Positions 27,764-36,393 are shown, numbered from the stretch's first letter. The stretch: 49,415 nucleotides of DNA from Planctomycetota bacterium (GCA_029259695.1 JAJDEQ010000176.1:1-49415), one strand, 5' to 3'. Notes: generated by a model not told the origin, from the letters alone. A program made the numbers and translations.

Positions 27764-27770
27764 GCCGCGC

Positions 27771-27776
27771 AGTGTA
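27771..27776 (-). promoter_or_regulatory. Putative leaderless -10 box of the kinase gene
   Basis: Minus-strand TACACT, 7 bp before ATG 27763. The gap GCGCGGC holds no Shine-Dalgarno. Confidence 0.5.
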
Positions 27777-27852
27777 GCCAGGGGGGGCGACGGGTGACGA
27801 GGCCGCCACCGCCTGATGGCACCTCGTCCATCGGGGGGGGAGGTGGCCCTGC

Positions 27853-28926
27853 TCAGGCCCGGCAGTCCACCCACCCGCCGTCGCGGGCCGAGCGGCGGGC
27901 CGCGTCCATCACGCGCATGGTGGCCAGGCCATCGGCAAAGGTGGCTGCGCCCGGGAGCTCGGTGGCGCCGTCGCGGACGGCCTGGAGGACGTCGCGCAGG
28001 TAGAGGGGCAGGACGCGGGGGAACATCCCGCCGTAGCCCTCGGTGCCGAGTTCCTCGGCCGTCGGGACGTCGTCCGGCACGTCGATGGGCGCGACCGTGT
28101 CCCCGTGGCGCGCGCCGACGAGATGCTCCTCGTCGTCGAGGCGCAGCGTGCCCTCGCTGCCGACGTACTCGACGAGAGAGCCGGTGCTGCCCGGGGCCAT
28201 GATGTTCGTGTCGAGCTCGACCTGCGCGCCGTTCGCCAGGCGCAGCCAGAGCGTGGCGTGCTCGTCCGCGGTGACGGCGTGGGCCCGGCCCTCGGTGTCC
28301 GTGCGCTCCGGCCGGTAGGTGAGCAGCCGCGCGCACACCGCCTCCACCGGTCCGAGGTCGTGGAGCAGGCCGTCGAGCATGTGCGACCCGATCGCCCCGA
28401 GCATGCCGCCGCCGCGCTCGGCGTCGTACCACCAGCCCCACGGGGCGTCGATGCGCCCGGGAGCTCCGAAGAGCATCTGTACCCGGCCGCTCCACGGCGC
28501 GCCCAGGAAGCCTTCGTCCACGAGGGACTTCATGCGCCGTCGCCACGGACTCCACCGGAGCTGGTGGTCGATCAGGGCGAGCCGGCCCCGCGCGCCGTCC
28601 GTGAGCGCGGCGGCCTCGGCGGCGTCGAGGGTGAACGGCTTCTCGCACAGGATGGCGGCGGACGTCTCGAGCGTCGCGCGCACGATCTCCCCGTGCAGGT
28701 GGACCGGTGTCGCGATGATCACGAGGTCGGGGTCCTGCTCGAGCGACGTGCGCCAGTCTCCGGTGGCGTGCGGGATCTCCCAGCGGTCGGCGATCCGGGC
28801 GGCCTTGTCGGCGTCGGCGCCGGCGATCGAGACCACCTCGTTCTCGCCCACCCACCGCAGGCACGGGAGCTGGACCTTGGACGCGAACGAGTTGCCGACG
28901 AGGGCGACGCGAGGAGGGCGGTTCAT
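27853..28926 (-). CDS. Gfo/Idh/MocA-family oxidoreductase
   Basis: A 357-residue NAD(P)-dependent dehydrogenase. The N-terminal Rossmann fold starts RVALVGNSFASKVQLP, a variant of the usual G-x-G-x-x-(G/A) loop. The conserved E-K-P motif is in AILCEKPFTLDAAEA, and the GGGMLGAIGSHMLDGL segment contains the family's substrate-site Gly/His positions. The C-terminal alpha/beta domain completes the fold. Family members oxidise sugars, inositols or biliverdin; the substrate is unknown. ATG 28926 lies 6 bp after a CATACT box and no Shine-Dalgarno is seen. It is upstream of the kinase gene on the same strand, with separate promoters. Confidence 0.87.
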   Translation of the reverse strand: MNRPPRVALVGNSFASKVQLPCLRWVGENEVVSIAGADADKAARIADRWEIPHATGDWRTSLEQDPDLVIIATPVHLHGEIVRATLETSAAILCEKPFTLDAAEAAALTDGARGRLALIDHQLRWSPWRRRMKSLVDEGFLGAPWSGRVQMLFGAPGRIDAPWGWWYDAERGGGMLGAIGSHMLDGLLHDLGPVEAVCARLLTYRPERTDTEGRAHAVTADEHATLWLRLANGAQVELDTNIMAPGSTGSLVEYVGSEGTLRLDDEEHLVGARHGDTVAPIDVPDDVPTAEELGTEGYGGMFPRVLPLYLRDVLQAVRDGATELPGAATFADGLATMRVMDAARRSARDGGWVDCRA

Positions 28927-28932
28927 CCGCGC

Positions 28933-28938
28933 AGTATG
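28933..28938 (-). promoter_or_regulatory. Putative leaderless -10 box of the oxidoreductase gene
   Basis: Minus-strand CATACT, 6 bp before ATG 28926, with no Shine-Dalgarno in the gap. Confidence 0.45.
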
Positions 28939-29088
28939 CGTGTCCGGGCGGAGGCGGCAAACGGTCCGCCTCGCCGAGCTCGAGGCAGGCGGCTGAGGTG
29001 GGCGGCCGAGACCCAGCCGAGTCCTCAGCGCCGGCACGCTCGCATCCGTTGCTCAGACTTTCCCCTTTCGCGGTACCGTTGGCGACTC

Positions 29089-29154
29089 GTGCGTCGCGAT
29101 GGGGCGCGTGGATCCGCACCAACACCGCCTCGGCGGCGACGGGAGTCGATGTGA
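29089..29154 (+). other. Possible leaderless upstream mini-ORF coupled to the cupin gene
   Basis: A GTG at 29089 lies 9 bp after TACCGT (29074-29079). It opens a 21-codon frame ending in TGA at 29152-29154, which overlaps the cupin gene's GTG (29151-29153) as ATGTGA. It could be a coupling leader or chance; the encoded Arg-rich peptide matches nothing I know. Confidence 0.25.
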
Positions 29155-29837
29155 GCAACGCACAGGGATTGACCAGACGTCACCTGCTGGTGGGCGCGGC
29201 GGCGGCCGTTTCGCTGCAGGCCTGTCGTGCGACGGGCATCGCACCGCCCGCGCCGCGATCGGGCGGCCCGCCTGTGCACGCGCCTGCGGGCATGGAAGGC
29301 TTTGTCGCGGACTGTGTCGCGGCCAACACCGAAGCCGACGGCCAGGCGGCGGTGAGGGAGGTGCTGGCCGGTGCCGTGTCCGATCCGCGCGCCGCGTTGC
29401 TGGCGGTCGGCGAACCGGAGCGCGCCGGGATCTCCGTGTTCCACCGCGCCGACGACCTGACGATCTTCTCGGCGACCTGGACGCCGCAGATGAACCTCAT
29501 GCCGCACAACCACAAGATGTGGGCGCTGATCGGCATCTACACCGGGCGCGAGGACAACATCTTCTGGCGCCGCTCCGAGGACGGCGTCACGGCCCACGAC
29601 GCCGAGGTGCTGTTCGAGGGCGACGTCGGCACCCTGCCCGACACGGCGATCCACTCGGTCACCAACCCGTTGCAGCGCTTCACCGGCGGCATCCACATCT
29701 ACGGCGGCGACTTCTTCGCCACGACGCGCAGTCAGTGGGACCCCGACACGCGCGAGGAAGCACCGTCCGACGGCGCGGTGATCCGCGCGATCTTCGAGCG
29801 CGCCAACGAGGACTATGAGCGCGGGCAGCGCGGCTGA
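29151..29837 (+). CDS. Exported cupin, cysteine-dioxygenase-like fold
   Basis: A 228-residue protein. GTG 29151 starts a Tat/lipoprotein-like signal: [18 protein letters not shown], with twin arginines and a cysteine (C25) that could be lipidated. The mature part is a cupin barrel resembling the double-stranded beta-helix metal enzymes related to cysteine dioxygenase. [19 protein letters not shown] supplies two metal-binding His, and [20 protein letters not shown] supplies the later His. It probably binds Fe(II); the substrate is unknown. An alternative start upstream would bury the signal. A pirin remnant follows 50 bp later. Confidence 0.78.
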   Translation: MSNAQGLTRRHLLVGAAAAVSLQACRATGIAPPAPRSGGPPVHAPAGMEGFVADCVAANTEADGQAAVREVLAGAVSDPRAALLAVGEPERAGISVFHRADDLTIFSATWTPQMNLMPHNHKMWALIGIYTGREDNIFWRRSEDGVTAHDAEVLFEGDVGTLPDTAIHSVTNPLQRFTGGIHIYGGDFFATTRSQWDPDTREEAPSDGAVIRAIFERANEDYERGQRG

Positions 29838-29886
29838 CCGGCGGCCTGGTTCGACGAGCGCCGACGCTTCGGCGGAGTGGCGAGAG

Positions 29887-30168
29887 ATGCTCACGGTAAG
29901 ACGATCCGAGGATCGCGGCCACGCCCGGCACGGGTGGCTCGACTCGTACCACACCTTCTCCTTCGGCGACTACCACGACCCGCTGTTCAAGCAGTACGTG
30001 GCGCGCGGTCGGCTCACGCTCGGCGAACACGGACTGCGCCCAGGCGACGGGGTCGCCGTCATCGAGGAAGAGGCCATCGTCCTGCTGGGGACGGAGGACG
30101 CCGAGGTCGTCCTCTGGGACTTGCCCGCCGAGTGTCCGCAGCAGGAGCTGGTGAGAAGTCCGGCCTAG
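29887..30168 (+). pseudogene. Pirin-family gene with its central cupin deleted
   Basis: A 93-codon frame. The first ~33 residues are a near-perfect pirin N-terminus ([25 protein letters not shown]). They are followed directly by a pirin C-terminal segment ([19 protein letters not shown], then EVVLWDLP). Pirins are normally about 230 residues; the ~130 between these blocks, including all metal-binding histidines, are absent while the frame is kept. The terminal [10 protein letters not shown] comes from a 33-bp repeat also found at 22091. It cannot be a working pirin dioxygenase or quercetinase. A short stable peptide is not excluded. Confidence 0.8.
30136..30168. repeat. 33-bp repeat, copy 2
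   Basis: Direct repeat of 22091-22123 with 3 mismatches, ending in CTAG. It forms the last 11 codons of the pirin remnant, replacing its natural C-terminus. Confidence 0.6.
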
Positions 30169-30347
30169 GGCAGGCCTCGCCGCGCGGCGGGTCGCGACGC
30201 CCGCCCGCCGTGACGGCCGGCGTACGCACTGCGGCGCATGGGTGCTGCGCCAACCAGCGGATTACGCGGCGGATTCCCGATGGGCACACTGGGGGGTCCG
30301 ACGAGCTTGGGCAGAGCGAGGACGTCGACAAGACCCCTGAGGATTCC

Positions 30348-32960
30348 ATGCAACGAATCTCCGTGACTCTGACCCTGGCGCTCCTGGCGTCGACGCTCCT
30401 GGCCGGCGACCCGGCCGTCACCGACCTCGGACTGCTGCCCGGCGACACCTTGCTCGGCGCGGCGGCGAACGACCAGAACCAGCCGGCCATCGCTGCCGGC
30501 GGCACGGGCTTCCTGGTCGCCTGGACCGACCAGCGCACCGAGCAGACCGGTCGCGACATCTACGCCGCGCGGCTCGACGCCGCGGGCAGCTTGCTCGACA
30601 CGACACCGATCGTCGTGCACGACGACTTCGGCACCCAGGAGACTCCCCGCATCGCGTGGAACGGCAACCACTGGCTCGTCGTCTGGAAGAGCCAGGAGCC
30701 GTCGCAGTTCTTCTACACGGACGCGTACCGCGCGGCGCGCATCGCGTCCGACGGCACCCTGGTCGATGTCCAGCCGCTGCTGGTGCACCAGTTCGCTAGC
30801 TCCACGTCGTCGATGATGACGTTGGCGAGCAACGGCAGCGACTGGCTGATCGTGATGCAAGGCACGTCTGCGGGCGAGGGCGGCCTGCTCGGTGTGCGCC
30901 TGGCCGCCGACGGGACCGTCGTGGACGCAACGCCGGTCGAGCTGCTCCCGGCGACCTTCTTCCTCTACTTCAACCTCGAGGTCGTCTCGGCCGGAGGCGA
31001 ATACCTGCTGAGCTGGGACGCAAGCAGCAACCGCCGTTCGCAGCGATTCGCCCACGACCTCCGGCCCGTCAGCGCCGAGTTCGCGACGAACGTGCGTTGG
31101 ACCGGAAGCGACGGTTCCGGGTACTTCGGCGTCTGGACCGCCGGCGGCAACCTCGTGGGCTCCCGCATGCTGTTGGACGGCACGCTCGTGGATCCGGCCG
31201 GCGTGCCGATCGCGTCCTCGACATCGGCGAACGTGAGCGCCGTGAGCGTGTCATGGGGCGGCACGCGCTGGTGGGTGTCGTGGGACCACTTCTTCAGCGG
31301 TCTGCTCGCCGCACGGATCGCATCCGACGGCACGGTGCTCGACCCGGGGGGCATCCCGCTCGAGCCGGCGTTCGAAGACGAGCAGGGCTTGCAGGTGTCG
31401 GCGGCGGGGTCCGACGACACGCTGCAGGTGGCCTATGCGGATCGGCGCGCCGGTGGCCTGAACCCGGATGACGTGCGGGCGTTGCACGTGTCGTCTGCAG
31501 GCGTCCCGGGTGCCAGCACGGTCGCTTCCCTCGCGGTGCCGTCCCAACTGCGGCCCGACGTGGCCGCGGGTGGCCCCGGTGCACTGGCGGTGTTCCTCAG
31601 CGAGACCTCCGGCAGCACACGCATCCTGGCCCAGCGTCTCGACGGGAGCGGTATGGCCCTCGACACCGAGCCGCTCGAGCTCGGCGTCGCGCTCTTTCCG
31701 AGCGCGCCCCGCGTGTCCTGGAACGGCGCGCGCTGGCTGGTCGTCTGGTCGCAGGACGGAAGCGTCATCGGGCGGCGCGTCGAGCCCGACGGAACCGTGC
31801 TCGATCCGGTGCCGCCGGTGCTCATGCCGAGCGGCTACTCGCCGGACGTCGCCGCGTTGGGCAGCACGTTTCTCGTGGTCGGCACGCGACCGACGATCTC
31901 GAGCCACTTCGTCCATCCGTTCTTCGCGCGCGTGGACGGTGACACCGGTCTGCCGATCGACGTCGTGCCCGTGATCATGGGTCAGTACTTCGCGCGTGTG
32001 CCGCACGTCACGACCTTCGGCGGGCGCTGGTTGGCGACCTGGCAGCGCAACTTCAGTCACGACGATCCGGGCGCCAATGTCATGGCGGCCTTCATCGAGC
32101 CCGACGGCACCACGAGCGGGGAGTTCTTCGTGGGCTCCGGCGGCGGCCAGCCGGACGTAGCGACGACGGCGGCGACCGCGCTCTTCGTGTGGCGCACGGG
32201 CACCGACTCCAGCTCCGATCCTGACCTGCAGGCGCGACGGATGGCGCCCGACGGTACTTTCCTCGACGCCGGCTTCCCGCTCGCCGACGTACCGGACAAG
32301 CAGCTGCACCCGTCGGTGATCTGGACGGGCGCGGAGTTCCTCGCGGCGTGGGAGGACCTGCGCAATGCGCAGTCGTTCTTCGACGAACGCACGGACATCT
32401 ACGCGGCGCGCGTCGCGGAGGACGGCACGATCCTCGACCCCGCGGCGTTCGCCCTCGCGGCGGGCGTGGAGTCCGAGCAGCAGCCGGTGCTGGCCCAGGT
32501 CGGTGGTCTGAGCCTCGCGGCGACATCCGACTTCCGCACCGATGCTCCGTACGTGGCCTACCGCATCGGCCTGCATGCTGTGGGCGATGTCGCGGTGTGG
32601 GTCGACCTCGAGCAGGGGCTCGCCGGCTCGGCGGGCCTGTCGGAGTTCGTTGGTACCGGCGAACTCACCGCGGGGAGCCCGACGACGCTGGCGCTCTCCG
32701 GCGCGCCGGCGAACGGCACCACGTTCCTCGTGGTCGGCGAGAGCGCACTCTCGGCGCCCTTCAAGGGCGGCACGCTCGTCCCCAGCCTCACACTCGTGGT
32801 CACCTTCCCGCTCGATACCGCCGGTGCTCTCCAACTCGGTTTTGCCTGGCCGGCGGGGCTTCCCCCGGGCACCGCGACCTGGTGGCAGCATTGGATCCCG
32901 GATCCCGGCGCCCCGAACGGATTCGCGGCGAGCAACGCACTGCTGAGCACGACGCCTTGA
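30348..32960 (+). CDS. Large secreted beta-propeller repeat protein with shared C-terminal domain
   Basis: An 870-residue exported protein. A signal peptide (MQRISVTLTLALLASTLLAG) is followed by about 700 residues of repeats built on W-(N/T/G)-G-x-x-W-L-V-x-W and D-G-T-x-L-D, for example WNGNHWLVVW, WGGTRWWVSW, WNGARWLVVW and WTGAEFLAAW. These predict two or more beta-propellers. The last ~110 residues are the domain shared with the two FG-GAP proteins: GELTAGSP, SAPFKGGTLVPS, and a GTATWWQHW segment before the terminal Thr-Pro. ATG 30348 has GAGG 5 bp upstream. It is probably a cell-surface protein; the ligand is unknown. Confidence 0.85.
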   Translation: MQRISVTLTLALLASTLLAGDPAVTDLGLLPGDTLLGAAANDQNQPAIAAGGTGFLVAWTDQRTEQTGRDIYAARLDAAGSLLDTTPIVVHDDFGTQETPRIAWNGNHWLVVWKSQEPSQFFYTDAYRAARIASDGTLVDVQPLLVHQFASSTSSMMTLASNGSDWLIVMQGTSAGEGGLLGVRLAADGTVVDATPVELLPATFFLYFNLEVVSAGGEYLLSWDASSNRRSQRFAHDLRPVSAEFATNVRWTGSDGSGYFGVWTAGGNLVGSRMLLDGTLVDPAGVPIASSTSANVSAVSVSWGGTRWWVSWDHFFSGLLAARIASDGTVLDPGGIPLEPAFEDEQGLQVSAAGSDDTLQVAYADRRAGGLNPDDVRALHVSSAGVPGASTVASLAVPSQLRPDVAAGGPGALAVFLSETSGSTRILAQRLDGSGMALDTEPLELGVALFPSAPRVSWNGARWLVVWSQDGSVIGRRVEPDGTVLDPVPPVLMPSGYSPDVAALGSTFLVVGTRPTISSHFVHPFFARVDGDTGLPIDVVPVIMGQYFARVPHVTTFGGRWLATWQRNFSHDDPGANVMAAFIEPDGTTSGEFFVGSGGGQPDVATTAATALFVWRTGTDSSSDPDLQARRMAPDGTFLDAGFPLADVPDKQLHPSVIWTGAEFLAAWEDLRNAQSFFDERTDIYAARVAEDGTILDPAAFALAAGVESEQQPVLAQVGGLSLAATSDFRTDAPYVAYRIGLHAVGDVAVWVDLEQGLAGSAGLSEFVGTGELTAGSPTTLALSGAPANGTTFLVVGESALSAPFKGGTLVPSLTLVVTFPLDTAGALQLGFAWPAGLPPGTATWWQHWIPDPGAPNGFAASNALLSTTP

Positions 32961-33095
32961 GGTCGCGTCGGTAGCGCGGAGTTGTTCACGATGTCGCGCC
33001 CGCGGCGCCCGAAGTCCCCGTGAGCCGCGGCTCTTGGCGTGGCGTCGCGCGGCCCGCCGCGCCGGTCGTCCAGCGCGTGTGCACGAGCGGGACTG

Positions 33096-33114
33096 GTGTC
33101 CAGGAATCGGACAC
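33096..33114 (+). promoter_or_regulatory. Palindromic enhancer site (GTGTCC-N7-GGACAC), copy 1
   Basis: GTGTCC and GGACAC are perfect inverted halves separated by 7 bp. The site lies 95 bp upstream of a plus-strand sigma-54 promoter (33210-33224) in a gene-free stretch (32961-33367). It matches the site at 36394-36412 when both are read toward their promoters (GGTGTCCA-n4-YCGGACAC). Likely bound by a sigma-54 activator (inference). Confidence 0.6.
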
Positions 33115-33209
33115 AGGTCGGAATGCAGCGAAGGGTGACCTCGTGGTGTTCTGCCCGGGTTCGGTGTCTTGTGCAGGTCCTGGCGAAGTGGGGTCGCGAT
33201 CCGCCCCGT

Positions 33210-33224
33210 TGGTGCGATCGTTGC
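33210..33224 (+). promoter_or_regulatory. Sigma-54 promoter facing right
   Basis: TGGTGCG-ATCG-TTGC fits the -24/-12 consensus TGGCACG-N4-TTGC with exact GG-N10-GC spacing. The following bases TTGCTTGGATACC resemble those after the second promoter. No plus-strand gene follows; the transcript would run antisense into the ankyrin gene. I see no protein-coding gene in 32961-33367. Confidence 0.55.
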
Positions 33225-33367
33225 TTGGATACCGGCGGGGCGGTGGTCGCTGCCTTCTGACTGTTCTCGACTCTGCCCAGAGCGAGTTGCGCGGCGGCCG
33301 CCGTCCCCGCTGATTGCGGTGCTGGTTCACGACCGTGGCGAATCGCCGCGCCCCGGCAGGACGCCGC

Positions 33368-34285
33368 CTAGTCGCCCGTGCCGTGGTCGGCGAGGAGCCG
33401 GCGGATCTCGGCGTTGCGGGTGGACTCGATGACCGGCTTGCCGGTGCGGTTGCGATGGTGTGGATCGGCGCCGTGCTCGAGCAGCAGCCGGATGATCGCG
33501 AGGGCTTCGTCGGCCTTGCCCGAGGTGCCTGAGCGACCGGTGTTGGCGACGGCGCGGCGCAGGGCTGTGGACTTGCGACCCCGGTCCTCGATGTCCACGG
33601 CGGCGCCCGCGTGGAGCAGCGCGGCGACCGCGTCCAGGTTGCGATTGCGCACGGCCATGTGCAGCGCCGTCACGCCGCCCTTGTCGACGGCATCGAGGTC
33701 GGCGCCCCGGTCCTGGAGCAGCGTGACGGCGGCGGCCACCTCGGGCCCATCGCCGCTGACGGTTGCGTGGATCGGCGCGACAGCGTGGCTCCCGGGGGCC
33801 ACGGCGTTCGGATCGGCGCCGGCATCGAGCAGCAGCTCCATGGTCGCCAGGTCATGCCGGGCGCAGGCGTAGAACAGCAGGGTCTTGTCGGCCTCGTCGG
33901 TCGTCCGCACCAACGCGGGCTCGGCCCGGACATGTTCGGCGACACGTTCCACGTCCCCGCAGTTGAGGAGCGAGAAGGGTGTGTCCTGCGCTCCGTGGGC
34001 CAGCAGCAGGTCGCGCAGCTCGGTGTGGTCCCCGGCGGCGTGCAGCGGCGTCAGGTAGGTGTGCCCGCCGTTCACGTCGGCGCCCGCCTTCAGCAGGACC
34101 TCGGCGATGTCCCGGTACTGCATGCGCCCGGCGATGAGCAGGGGGGCTTCGCGTCCCGCATCGGGGTCCGCGCCGGCGTCGAGCAGCGCCGCGATCTCCG
34201 CCGCCCGCGTCGCGCGGTGGTGCTCGTGCTTCTTGTGGCCCAGCAGCGCGATGAGCGTCCAGATGTCGTGCGCGTCGTCGGTCAT
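33368..34285 (-). CDS. Ankyrin-repeat protein
   Basis: A 305-residue cytoplasmic protein made of about six to seven ankyrin repeats. The usual (L/I)LL-x-x-G-A-(D/A)-(P/V) turns are visible at ALLDAGADPD, VLLKAGADVNG, ELLLDAGADPNA, ALLHAGAAVD and LLLEHGADPH, and TPLHAAGDH and TALHMAVRNRN are the helix starts. It has no signal peptide. Ankyrin repeats mediate protein-protein contacts; the partner is unknown. ATG 34285 overlaps the stop of a 40-codon upstream frame (ATGA), so its translation may be coupled. Confidence 0.88.
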   Translation of the reverse strand: MTDDAHDIWTLIALLGHKKHEHHRATRAAEIAALLDAGADPDAGREAPLLIAGRMQYRDIAEVLLKAGADVNGGHTYLTPLHAAGDHTELRDLLLAHGAQDTPFSLLNCGDVERVAEHVRAEPALVRTTDEADKTLLFYACARHDLATMELLLDAGADPNAVAPGSHAVAPIHATVSGDGPEVAAAVTLLQDRGADLDAVDKGGVTALHMAVRNRNLDAVAALLHAGAAVDIEDRGRKSTALRRAVANTGRSGTSGKADEALAIIRLLLEHGADPHHRNRTGKPVIESTRNAEIRRLLADHGTGD

Positions 34286-34404
34286 GGCCCGATGAGACCC
34301 CTGGTCGCGCTGCGCCTCGCAGCTGGCGCGACGAGAGCGACGGCGAAGAGCGCGATGAACGCGAGTCGAAGCGAGCCGCGTGCGGGGTGACGGGTGAAGT
34401 GCAT
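34282..34404 (-). CDS. Small membrane or leader peptide upstream of the ankyrin gene
   Basis: A 40-residue frame: basic N-terminus (MHFTRHPARGSLR), one hydrophobic segment (LAFIALFAVALVAPAA) and a basic tail. GGAG lies 6 bp before its ATG, and its TGA overlaps the ankyrin ATG by 4 bp. This is typical of a translated, coupled small gene. It could be a single-pass membrane peptide or an uncleaved signal. No homologue is recognised. Confidence 0.45.
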   Translation of the reverse strand: MHFTRHPARGSLRLAFIALFAVALVAPAARRSATRGLIGP

Positions 34405-34451
34405 GGGAGGCTCCGGCGTTGACCGGCGCCAATCTACTCCACAGCCGATCC

Positions 34452-36002
34452 TCAGGGCGTGAGCCCCTTCACCGCGTTGCTCAGGATCAGGTCGCCGGGC
34501 CCGTTCTGGCAGATGTACTGGAACCAGAACTCGGTGCCCAACGGGACGCCGAGGGGCCAGGTGGTGTTCAGCGAGAGTTCGCCGGCGCCGTTGGTGAAGA
34601 GGAAGAACTGGCCTACCCATGGGTTGGCGTACACCGTGCCGCCCAGGGCGTCGAAGGGCACCGACGAGGTGGAGAGCCAGCCGAGGACCGGCGCGCTCAG
34701 CGGGGCGCTCGAGAGATGGATGCCGACCGGCGTGCCGCCGACGAGGGTGCCCTCGCCCACGAGGGCGGGCGTGCCGTTGGTGCCGGGGCTTCCGCCGCCG
34801 AGGTCCGTCCATGTGGCCGTGTCGAACACGTACGTCGAGCCGGAGGAGTCACCGTTGTCGTCGTCTCGAGCTGCCCCCGCGACAAGGACGCCGTCCCCGA
34901 CGGCGACCGCCGCGCCGAGTTCGTCCAGGGCGGCCGCGTCGCTGGCGATCAACCTGTGGTCCAGGTTGCCCTGCGCGTCGTAGAGATACATGGCGCCCGA
35001 CGAGAACGCGACGCCGTTGTCCCACTCGGCGCCGATGACGACGTGCAGGCCGTCGATGCCGACCGAGGACCCGAAGTGCTGGAAGATGTGCCCGTCGCTC
35101 GGAGCGAGACTCGCGGTCTGCTGACCCGTGAGGGCATCGAAGAGGTACGCCGCGCCCGAGTCCTTGCCGTTGGGACTCGCGTATCGCGCGCCGATCACGA
35201 CGGTCGTGCCGTCGATGCCGACGCTGCCCCCGAACTGGCTCCAGGCCGGGCCGGCGCTCAGCACCTGGAGTTCGTCGCCGCTCGTGTCGAAGACGTAGGC
35301 GGCGCCCGAGTAGAGGCTCGAGCCGTTCGCGGCCTTCGCGCCCACGACGATCCGCCCCCCGCCGATATCCACGGCCTGGCCGAAACCACCATCGATGACG
35401 GCGACGCCGGAGCCGCCGACGGGCAGGCCGCCGTCGGGGACCAGGCTCTCGAGCTGCTGCCCCGTCGCCGCGTCGAAGAGATAGGCGCCGCCGAGGGCTC
35501 CGACGACGACGAGCCCGCTGTCGATCGCCACGGCGTAGCCGAACTGGTCTCCGGCGGCGTGGTCCGCCGGCTCCAGCTCGAACAGTTGGAGTCCCGTGGT
35601 CGCGTCGAAGACGTAGGCCGCGCCCGAGTCGGTGCCGGCACCGTCCGCGAGCGGAGCGCCTACGACCACATGGGCCCCGTCGACGGCGATCGCGAAACCG
35701 AACTGATCGCCGGCGGCACCAGCGACCGGAACGAGCTCGTGCAGCTGGGCACCGGACTGAGCTCCGAAGACGTAGGCGGATCCGGAGTCGTCACCCAGCT
35801 CGTCCGCTCCCGGAGCGCCCACCGCGACGAGCGTGCCGTCCGTGGAGACGGCCGAGCCGAAGCGGTTGCCCGCCTGCCCACCGTCTTCCAGCAGCTTGTG
35901 TTGCTCGGACCATTGGGCGCTGAGCGCCGGGGTGAGGCCGAGGAGGCAGGAGATGAGCAGGCTCGAGAGGGTGGCGGCGGCGGCCGCAGAGGAGATGGGC
36001 AT
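34452..36002 (-). CDS. Secreted FG-GAP (integrin-like) propeller protein with shared C-terminal domain
   Basis: A 516-residue exported protein. ATG 36002 starts a signal peptide that ends near LTPALSAQ; an in-frame ATG 36074 would add 24 Pro-rich residues before it and is less likely. Seven blades of the FG-GAP type follow, each with (D/E)-G-x-x-V-(V/A)-(V/I)-G-A and S-G-(S/A)-A-Y-(V/L)-F-D, as in LVAVGAPGADELGDDSGSAY. This is the integrin-alpha-like propeller with GDQFG links. The C-terminal ~105 residues are the shared surface domain (GTLVGGTPVGIHL, GTEFWFQY, GLTP end). A sigma-54 promoter with an upstream palindrome lies about 310 bp upstream. Confidence 0.87.
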   Translation of the reverse strand: MPISSAAAAATLSSLLISCLLGLTPALSAQWSEQHKLLEDGGQAGNRFGSAVSTDGTLVAVGAPGADELGDDSGSAYVFGAQSGAQLHELVPVAGAAGDQFGFAIAVDGAHVVVGAPLADGAGTDSGAAYVFDATTGLQLFELEPADHAAGDQFGYAVAIDSGLVVVGALGGAYLFDAATGQQLESLVPDGGLPVGGSGVAVIDGGFGQAVDIGGGRIVVGAKAANGSSLYSGAAYVFDTSGDELQVLSAGPAWSQFGGSVGIDGTTVVIGARYASPNGKDSGAAYLFDALTGQQTASLAPSDGHIFQHFGSSVGIDGLHVVIGAEWDNGVAFSSGAMYLYDAQGNLDHRLIASDAAALDELGAAVAVGDGVLVAGAARDDDNGDSSGSTYVFDTATWTDLGGGSPGTNGTPALVGEGTLVGGTPVGIHLSSAPLSAPVLGWLSTSSVPFDALGGTVYANPWVGQFFLFTNGAGELSLNTTWPLGVPLGTEFWFQYICQNGPGDLILSNAVKGLTP

Positions 36003-36309
36003 CGTTGGTCCGGGCAAGGGGATTGGGACGGGTGGGCGAGCTGTCGCGTCGGGGAGCGCCGCGGACGACGACATTCAATAGCGTTCTACTCAAGCAAGTG
36101 CGGTAGCAGAGTTGCCGATCGACGTAGGGCGGGCCCGACGAGTGCGCTGTCGTGCGTACGGAGCGCCCGCGGATGACGGGGCCCGGGCTGTGACCGGGCC
36201 TCAGTTCGCGAAGTGCACAGGGTGATGGACGGGTCCGCTGGTGAGCGGGGAAGGAGAAGAAGAGGGCATCAGCCTGATCAGACACCGCCCACCACCCATG
36301 GGTATGCCA

Positions 36310-36324
36310 GCAAGCGGCGTGCCA
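36310..36324 (-). promoter_or_regulatory. Sigma-54 promoter facing left
   Basis: Minus-strand TGGCACG-CCGC-TTGC is a perfect match to the -24/-12 consensus. It is followed by TTGCTGGCATACC, similar to the promoter at 33210. It points at the FG-GAP gene (start 36002), implying a ~300 nt leader. No gene is visible in 36003-36430. Confidence 0.7.
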
Positions 36325-36393
36325 TCGGTGTTCGGCGTCGAGCGCGGTCAGAACGGCGCGCGTGGCCCGCGACATGTGCAGCGGCCAGACGGC

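Noticed and set aside
27853..29158. Upstream extension of the kinase frame across the oxidoreductase gene
   Set aside because: The extension is antisense-frame noise over a conserved Gfo/Idh/MocA gene; the kinase starts at 27763, just before its glycine loop.
33020..33313. 97-codon plus-strand frame in the gap before the ankyrin gene
   Set aside because: It spans the palindrome and the sigma-54 promoter and has no protein-like pattern; a regulatory region explains it better.
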